Assembly: GCA_014377445.1 (NCBI GenBank)
Contig: JACMPP010000099.1
Coordinates: 1 to 64,000, forward strand
Origin: Oligoflexus sp.
GTDB lineage: Bacteria; Bdellovibrionota_B; Oligoflexia; Oligoflexales; Oligoflexaceae
Direction of reading: 5' to 3'
Length of the DNA stretch: 64,000 nt
The translations under genes were made by a program, and so were the position numbers. The notes beneath the pieces are model-generated. The model was not told the origin of the DNA and searched no databases. It saw only the letters and a program-made list of their open reading frames with translations. Positions 59,204 through 64,000 of this stretch are shown in pieces (positions within the stretch are counted from its first letter, which is position 1; the number at the start of each line of letters is the position of its first letter).

Positions 59204-60826
59204 TCAGTGAGTTAAAGTCGAAACAGTCAAACCATCAGCAAGAGCGTTTTCCAGAACAGCGCGCCCGATCTTGAGGCCATCGAGGGCCGCCGAGACGATC
59301 CCACCCGCATATCCGGCGCCTTCACCGGCCGGGAACAACCCGGGATGACTCGTCGATTGTAGAGTGGCATCGCGGAACATGACGATGGGAGCCGAAGTTT
59401 TGGTTTCCACTCCGGCGACGATTGCGTCTTCGGCGATGAACCCGCGCATGCGCTTGTTATATTCATCGAGAGCACCGCGAAGGGGATCGACGACGAATTG
59501 AGGCAGTATCTGATCGAGTCGAGCCGGAGTTACACCGGGTTTGTAACTCGACTTCATTTCGCCCTTGGAAATTTTGCCTTTGATGAAGTCGCCAAGTCTT
59601 TGGGCCGGCGTGAAATAGTTGCCTCCGCCGGCGGTAAAGGCAGCGCGTTCGATCGCAGCTTGAAAGTGCATACCGTCGAGAGGATGACCCTTGTAATAAT
59701 CTTCGCGCATCACGTTGACGACGACGGCGGCATTGGCGAAGCCGCTGTTTCGAGCGTGATAGCTCATGCCGTTGATCGCGAGGTGACCCGCCTGGGCATT
59801 GGTCGGTAGAAGATTGCCGCCTGGACACATGCAGAAGGTCCACACGCCCCGACCCTGGGATTGAGCCGCGAGTTTATATTCGGCGGCAGGGAGCAGGGTG
59901 CACGAACCATATTGGATTTTATTGATGAGATCCTGCGGATGTTCAAATCGAGCGCCAATCGCAAACGGTTTGGGACCGATCCCAAGGCCTTTGTCGTAAA
60001 GAATCTGATAGGTTTCACGCGCACTATGACCGATCGCCATGATGAGGTGATCCGTATCGAGCGAGGTGCCATCATGAAGGTGAACTTTATATCGTGCATG
60101 TGTGCCTTTTTCAAAATCGACAAAGCGCTTTTTGAAAAGGAATTTGGTGCCGAGGCCTTCCAAATGAAGGCGGGTCTTGCGCGCGATCTGCATGAGGTAG
60201 TCGGTGCCGATATGCGGATGGGCTTCGTAGAGGATACTGTCAGGCGCTCCAAAACGGACCCACTGCTCGAAGAGATAACGAATAAGGGGATGGTTCCGGC
60301 CGCATGTGAGTTTGCCGTCGGAGAAGGTTCCGGCTCCTCCTTCGCCGTAGCAGTAGTTGCTCTCTTCGTCAAAGCTACTAGTTCTTTGCAGGCGATGAAC
60401 GGTTCGCATGCGTGCTTCGACAGCTTCACCCCGTTCGACGATCACGCACTGCTGACCAAGTTCGGCCAGGACGAGAGCAGCAAAGGTGCCAGCGGGACCA
60501 CTGCCAATGATTACAGGCGGATGCCTAAATGTCTTGTTCTTAAAGTCGATGTCTTCGCTGGGGTGATAGCGGACTTTTTCTTCCAAGGTGTCGAGGCGAT
60601 CGCCGGACGATTTGAGAAGGGCTTCGTCATCGCGAGTGACGAGACGTAGCTGATAGTGATGCAGAATCTGCGACTTTTTACGGGCGTCGAGCGATTTTTT
60701 AAGTATTTCGAGTTCCAGGATATCGTCAGCTGGAATGCCCAGGTCGACGGCCACGAGGTCGCGGATATCAGACGCCAGGTTCGCTTCGTTTAGTGGAACT
60801 GTAAATTGCTTGTATAGAAGACTCAT
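59204..60826 (-). CDS. COG2509-type FAD-dependent dehydrogenase
   Basis: A 540-residue flavoprotein. An N-terminal unit of about 95 residues (NEANLASDIRDLVAVDLGIP; LDTLEEKVRYHPSEDIDF) precedes the dinucleotide motif VIIGSGPAGTFAALVLAELG (about 105). Then come GGAGTFSDGKLTCGRNH, HLIMAIGHSARETYQIL and a C-terminal FAD-contact GLFPAGEGAGYAGGIVSAAL. These match the uncharacterised FAD-dependent dehydrogenases of COG2509. The reaction is unknown. The nuclease gene begins 24 nt after its stop. The ribosome site before the ATG at 60826 is weak. Confidence 0.88.
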   Translation of the reverse strand: MSLLYKQFTVPLNEANLASDIRDLVAVDLGIPADDILELEILKKSLDARKKSQILHHYQLRLVTRDDEALLKSSGDRLDTLEEKVRYHPSEDIDFKNKTFRHPPVIIGSGPAGTFAALVLAELGQQCVIVERGEAVEARMRTVHRLQRTSSFDEESNYCYGEGGAGTFSDGKLTCGRNHPLIRYLFEQWVRFGAPDSILYEAHPHIGTDYLMQIARKTRLHLEGLGTKFLFKKRFVDFEKGTHARYKVHLHDGTSLDTDHLIMAIGHSARETYQILYDKGLGIGPKPFAIGARFEHPQDLINKIQYGSCTLLPAAEYKLAAQSQGRGVWTFCMCPGGNLLPTNAQAGHLAINGMSYHARNSGFANAAVVVNVMREDYYKGHPLDGMHFQAAIERAAFTAGGGNYFTPAQRLGDFIKGKISKGEMKSSYKPGVTPARLDQILPQFVVDPLRGALDEYNKRMRGFIAEDAIVAGVETKTSAPIVMFRDATLQSTSHPGLFPAGEGAGYAGGIVSAALDGLKIGRAVLENALADGLTVSTLTH

Positions 60827-61018
60827 GCTGCATACTCGTTTGGAAATGAGGCCTCGACTATAGGCCTAAAGACCTATCTGTCAAATGAAAAGATGAAAAG
60901 GACCGGCTCGTGGGAGTTATCTACGGACCGGCTACTTGTAGCGCAGGTAAGCGGAATCGAAGTGGATTGGGATTTCGCTCATCGTGGAATGCTATGTCCG
61001 CAACCTTTATTTATGAAC

Positions 61019-61047
61019 TTGACCGTCTGCGGGAAAAACCTTATACA
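61019..61047 (+). promoter_or_regulatory. Sigma-70 type promoter of the beta-barrel gene
   Basis: TTGACC, a 17-nt spacer and TATACA form a near-consensus pair about 100 nt upstream of the start at 61147. Each hexamer misses the consensus by one base (TTGACA, TATAAT differ at the last one or two positions). It is the clearest housekeeping promoter in the window. Confidence 0.7.
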
Positions 61048-61146
61048 GCGGTGGTCATTCTGACAAGATCGTTCTCTCGAGTTTTAGCTTAGGTGAATCG
61101 ATAGTCGAACCTTCGGAAACTCTGCTTTCAGTTCAAGGGATAGACA

Positions 61147-62625
61147 ATGAATCTCAATCGCTTGTGGGCTCCAGTGTGTTTCAGTCTTTTCGCAACTGTG
61201 GCTCACGCACAAGAAGCCGCTCGTCAGCCGACTTCAGTTTCGGACGAAGCACCTGCACAACCCGCTCCCGTAGCTCCCCAACCTGTCGCAGAAAATCCTT
61301 CTTATCCTTCTTCCCATGCCCCTTTGTTCTCAGGCCCCGCTGTTAAAAGCCAGGCGCCGTTGCAAAGTATCTACATGGAATATCTTGTATATAAGCAACG
61401 CCTTTATAGTTCTTCACAGAACATCAGCCTAGGCGACCGCGCGAAGCTCGACGCAGCCTTCGGTTACTTCTTCAACAACGACACATCCCTTCGTTTCCGC
61501 CTCGATATCGACCCAGACAAATACGGCGACGACCAAAACCTCACATCCAAATTCGAACTTCGCCTTTTCCACCGCTACGACAACTTTGAATTCCAAGCGG
61601 ATTTGGACATCGACGGTGATGTTGGCGGTCACGGCGGCACAAGCATCGGTCCCGACAACGATTCGAAAGATTCGTGGATCGCCTACAAGCCGAGCAACAC
61701 TCTCCAAGTCATATTCAGACCTTACAACCTAGGCACTGAAATTGGCCAAGCATTCCGTACACTTGACGTTGCACGCATCTACTACATCAACGGCACCCCG
61801 GCGTATGTATCGAATCTTCCCATCGAAGACGAGAGCATCCGTTCCAAAACAGTCGCTGGTCTGGAAGTGCAGTGGAGCCCGACAGCTGCCTTGAGTTTGT
61901 ACGCTGGTGCAGGTTCGAGCAGCTTCTACTACCCGACCAATTCTGACTTCAGCATCGAGCAGAACGCGGCCTCTGAAAGCTGGAAAGCTAAAGAAGACCG
62001 AGCGTATAAGGCTGGTATCGTATACAAAACTAATAGCATCAACTTTGTAACTGAGTATGCAACCCATCTGAATGCTGCCGAGACCGGCGCGCTTTTGGAT
62101 TCGGCATTGTCTGTGCAGTACACCCAGTGGGTATCGAATTTTGTCGGCGCACTTGAGTGGACGACAAGTCGTGCTGGTACCGAAGCTTACCGTCTTAGCA
62201 AAGACTTTAGCTGGTTCCAGGACACGACACCCTTTCACCCGGTCTATTCTGATTATTACGGCGTGAAACAGGACTGGTTGGGCAAAACGGATAGCGCTGA
62301 GTTGATTAAAGCTGGTTGGAAAGTTGGCTCTTGGGTCCCTTATATTTCCTACAAACATCTCGGAAAATACTTCATCGACCGCGATCTGGAATCAGCTCAC
62401 AAGCTGAGAACAGCCGACGAAACCGCTTCTCACGGTGGCCTCTCGATCTTTGGATTGGGTGGGTATTACACTGCGGGCAAATTCACGATCCAACCCGAAG
62501 TTGAATTCATGGAAGCTAAGAACGCTGTCTTTGGTTCGAGCTCTGACATCCGCGAAGATCGCGTTCTGTCAGTTCTCAAAAAGAAGAACACCGTCTTTAC
62601 CCTTAATACTCGCTACTCGTATTGA
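61147..62625 (+). CDS. Outer-membrane beta-barrel (porin-like) protein
   Basis: A 492-residue exported protein with a signal peptide (LWAPVCFSLFATVAHAQ) and a proline/alanine-rich linker (PAQPAPVAPQPVAENPSYPS). About 400 residues of alternating amphipathic strands follow (FGYFFNNDTSLRFRLDIDPD; LRLFHRYDNFEFQADLDI; SLYAGAGSSSFYYPT; FVTEYATHL). The C-terminal strand ends TRYSY, with the aromatic terminus BAM recognises. Sixteen or more strands are likely. No porin family is evident. It has a clear promoter and is followed after 36 nt by the lipoprotein at 62662. Confidence 0.75.
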   Translation: MNLNRLWAPVCFSLFATVAHAQEAARQPTSVSDEAPAQPAPVAPQPVAENPSYPSSHAPLFSGPAVKSQAPLQSIYMEYLVYKQRLYSSSQNISLGDRAKLDAAFGYFFNNDTSLRFRLDIDPDKYGDDQNLTSKFELRLFHRYDNFEFQADLDIDGDVGGHGGTSIGPDNDSKDSWIAYKPSNTLQVIFRPYNLGTEIGQAFRTLDVARIYYINGTPAYVSNLPIEDESIRSKTVAGLEVQWSPTAALSLYAGAGSSSFYYPTNSDFSIEQNAASESWKAKEDRAYKAGIVYKTNSINFVTEYATHLNAAETGALLDSALSVQYTQWVSNFVGALEWTTSRAGTEAYRLSKDFSWFQDTTPFHPVYSDYYGVKQDWLGKTDSAELIKAGWKVGSWVPYISYKHLGKYFIDRDLESAHKLRTADETASHGGLSIFGLGGYYTAGKFTIQPEVEFMEAKNAVFGSSSDIREDRVLSVLKKKNTVFTLNTRYSY

Positions 62626-62661
62626 ACTGTGCTTGAACGGAACTCTTGAAAAGGAAATCCA

Positions 62662-64000
62662 ATGAAGTCGATCCGTCTGCTCTCCATGGCTCTCGTGCTC
62701 GGTCTCGCTAGTGTTCAAGGCGCTTGTTCAAAAGACGAAGCCAAAGAAACAACCGGCGAACAAAATCAATACGTGGATGATCTCTACGCAGCTATCAAGG
62801 TTGTTGAGAGAGATCTTTCACAGGGCTATCTTTTGCGTAGCGCGACTGATCGCGAGCGTCAGAGTTTTTCGGATATTCTTTACGATATCAAGATCGCAAC
62901 ACAACGTCTGAAAAAGAATCCGAACGATGCTCAAGCGCTGTCGGCCCTCTATCTCGCGTCACAGTCGTACAGCACGCTAAGCATCCTTGAAGTCGATGGC
63001 TCACAGCTTAACGGATTGAAGAATAAACTCTTCGAGACGATCGACGTCGTCGCCCGCATGCAGGGTAAGACTCTTGAAAATATTGAACGCGTACTTTACG
63101 AGAAGCTCTTTACCTACGAGCTGGCTCCTTTTACGACCGTAACCGACGTCGGCTCCAAAGGTTGGTACAAAGCCAATCACGAAGACCTGAGCTACTCTTT
63201 CGTCTCTAGCTCGAAGACGAGCAGCTGGCTTTTCACACCCACTATGGATTTGACGAATGTCGTCAACCCTAGTTTCAAGGTCAGCCAGGCGATCAGCAAT
63301 CGTAGTAACTCGTTCGAAGGAAGTATCTTCTTCCTCGTTTCGGAAGACTACACAGGTGGCGATCCCAATGCCTCGACCTGGGAGGTCGCTAAAGTTGAGC
63401 GTCTTCCAGACGGCAGCGGTTTCACCGTCGTCGATTCCGAAAACGTCAGTCTGAAACGGTATGAAGGCAAGAAAATCGTCTTGGCTTTCCACTACGACAC
63501 ACGCGCCGCTGCGAACTACCCGATCTGGCAAATCAACTCGTTTGAATTGCTCGGCAGCGGAACTTTCGCTTCTACGCCTTTGACTTTGACTGGTGCGGGT
63601 GGAGGATCGGGGACTGGGACTGGCGGAGCCAACAATGGCGGCGCCGTTGCCAATGCCAGCAACAAGGCTACGGTTTGTGCAGGTGCATCGGCTCAAAACC
63701 TATTTGACTTTCAATTTGGCAAAGACTTCAGCGCGGATTTCACAGTGGTCGACTCGGCTAAGGCGATCACAATGGTTCCCGCTGGCTATCCAGGCATCGC
63801 CCGTCTCTCGGGTTACAACCCTGACACCAAGGCGAACAACGTCGGCACTGCTTGGATCGTCAGCAAACCGATCAATCTCTCCTCAACCAAAGACGCCTGC
63901 GTCGCAGTTGCAGAAGATATTTATCTCGGCAAAGGCGCATCGGTCGACGACTACAGCAAAGTTCAAATCGTCGTCTCAACGGACTACTCAGGCGACGTGA
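62662..64000 (+). CDS. Lipoprotein with tandem jelly-roll (choice-of-anchor-J-like) domains, cut by window edge
   Basis: The ATG at 62662 follows AAGGA, and the frame is open for 446 codons to the window end, so the gene is incomplete. The lipobox is ASVQGACSKD (Cys21). Residues 25-150 are helical (YVDDLYAAIKVVERDLSQGY). Then comes a beta-sandwich with FFLVSEDYTGGDPN and GKKIVLAFHYDTRAAANYPI (about 155-300), a G/T/S-rich linker, and the start of a second, similar domain (IVSKPINLSS; KVQIVVSTDYSGD). These pairs of 'S-x-DY-x-G' and 'GK-x-I-x-LAFHY' motifs are typical of choice-of-anchor-J or cleaved-adhesin domains. Surface adhesion or carbohydrate binding is inferred. It probably shares a transcript with the barrel gene upstream. 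Confidence 0.75.
   Translation, partial: MKSIRLLSMALVLGLASVQGACSKDEAKETTGEQNQYVDDLYAAIKVVERDLSQGYLLRSATDRERQSFSDILYDIKIATQRLKKNPNDAQALSALYLASQSYSTLSILEVDGSQLNGLKNKLFETIDVVARMQGKTLENIERVLYEKLFTYELAPFTTVTDVGSKGWYKANHEDLSYSFVSSSKTSSWLFTPTMDLTNVVNPSFKVSQAISNRSNSFEGSIFFLVSEDYTGGDPNASTWEVAKVERLPDGSGFTVVDSENVSLKRYEGKKIVLAFHYDTRAAANYPIWQINSFELLGSGTFASTPLTLTGAGGGSGTGTGGANNGGAVANASNKATVCAGASAQNLFDFQFGKDFSADFTVVDSAKAITMVPAGYPGIARLSGYNPDTKANNVGTAWIVSKPINLSSTKDACVAVAEDIYLGKGASVDDYSKVQIVVSTDYSGDV

Noticed and set aside
59861-60649. 262-residue plus-strand frame
   Set aside because: Antisense to the FAD dehydrogenase, which has clear motifs.

Overview
The window looks like chromosome of a Gram-negative bacterium with a cell envelope rich in lipoproteins. 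At least nine genes encode a signal peptide ending in a lipobox cysteine. Other envelope genes encode a TolC-type outer membrane protein, several beta-barrels, MltD and a GlrK/QseG/GlrR-type cascade. The mixture of proteobacterial housekeeping genes (kup, sufE, trhO, yheU-like, msrC-like, class II DAHP synthase) with many lipoprotein and beta-barrel genes of no obvious family would fit a Bdellovibrionota/Oligoflexia-type genome. That placement is an inference; no rRNA gene is present to prove it. Most starts are ATG with a GGAG-type ribosome site, but several good sites point to TTG or GTG.

Layout. 1-2200 is mobile-element debris: the start of an IS1380-like transposase running off the left edge, and a frameshifted serine recombinase whose last codons run into a tRNA-Ala gene. 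Two identical tRNA-Ala(UGC) genes stand head to head at 2118-2193 (-) and 2459-2534 (+). A compact island (2690-7530) follows, flanked by two 51-nt structured direct repeats. It holds a zinc-finger/HTH regulator, an overlapping unknown gene and a large SWIM-SNF2 helicase; it is the best candidate here for an undescribed system. 7.7-22 kb is ordinary chromosome: a periplasmic basic protein, Kup, two 2OG-Fe(II) oxygenases, an ABC exporter, a Tat-type ferritin-like lipoprotein, a GH15 enzyme, a KefB-like antiporter and a PA14 lipoprotein. 22.3-31 kb carries a beta-barrel, a membrane histidine kinase overlapped by a degenerate sister kinase, a lipoprotein/protease pair, TrhO, a TPR lipoprotein and an MFS permease.

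31.1-34.7 kb is a GlrK-QseG-GlrR (QseE-QseG-QseF) arrangement. A textbook sigma-54 promoter lies directly in front of the regulator, which is itself a sigma-54 activator, so a positive loop is likely. An EF-hand protein, a decayed histidine-kinase remnant, a DUF155 protein and two TPR envelope proteins follow. 43.2-47.8 kb is a MarR-HlyD-EmrB-TolC tripartite efflux operon with a nested palindrome upstream of marR.

47.8-64 kb holds a PhoD-like phosphatase, a trypsin-like lipoprotein, DAHP synthase, SufE, MltD, a polytopic membrane protein, a free-methionine-sulfoxide reductase, a YheU-like protein, a prion-like BON-domain protein, an S1/P1 nuclease in operon with an FAD dehydrogenase, a beta-barrel with a clear sigma-70 promoter, and a lipoprotein that runs off the right edge. 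No CRISPR array, rRNA or intact prophage is visible. All assignments were made by reading the sequence, without database searches.
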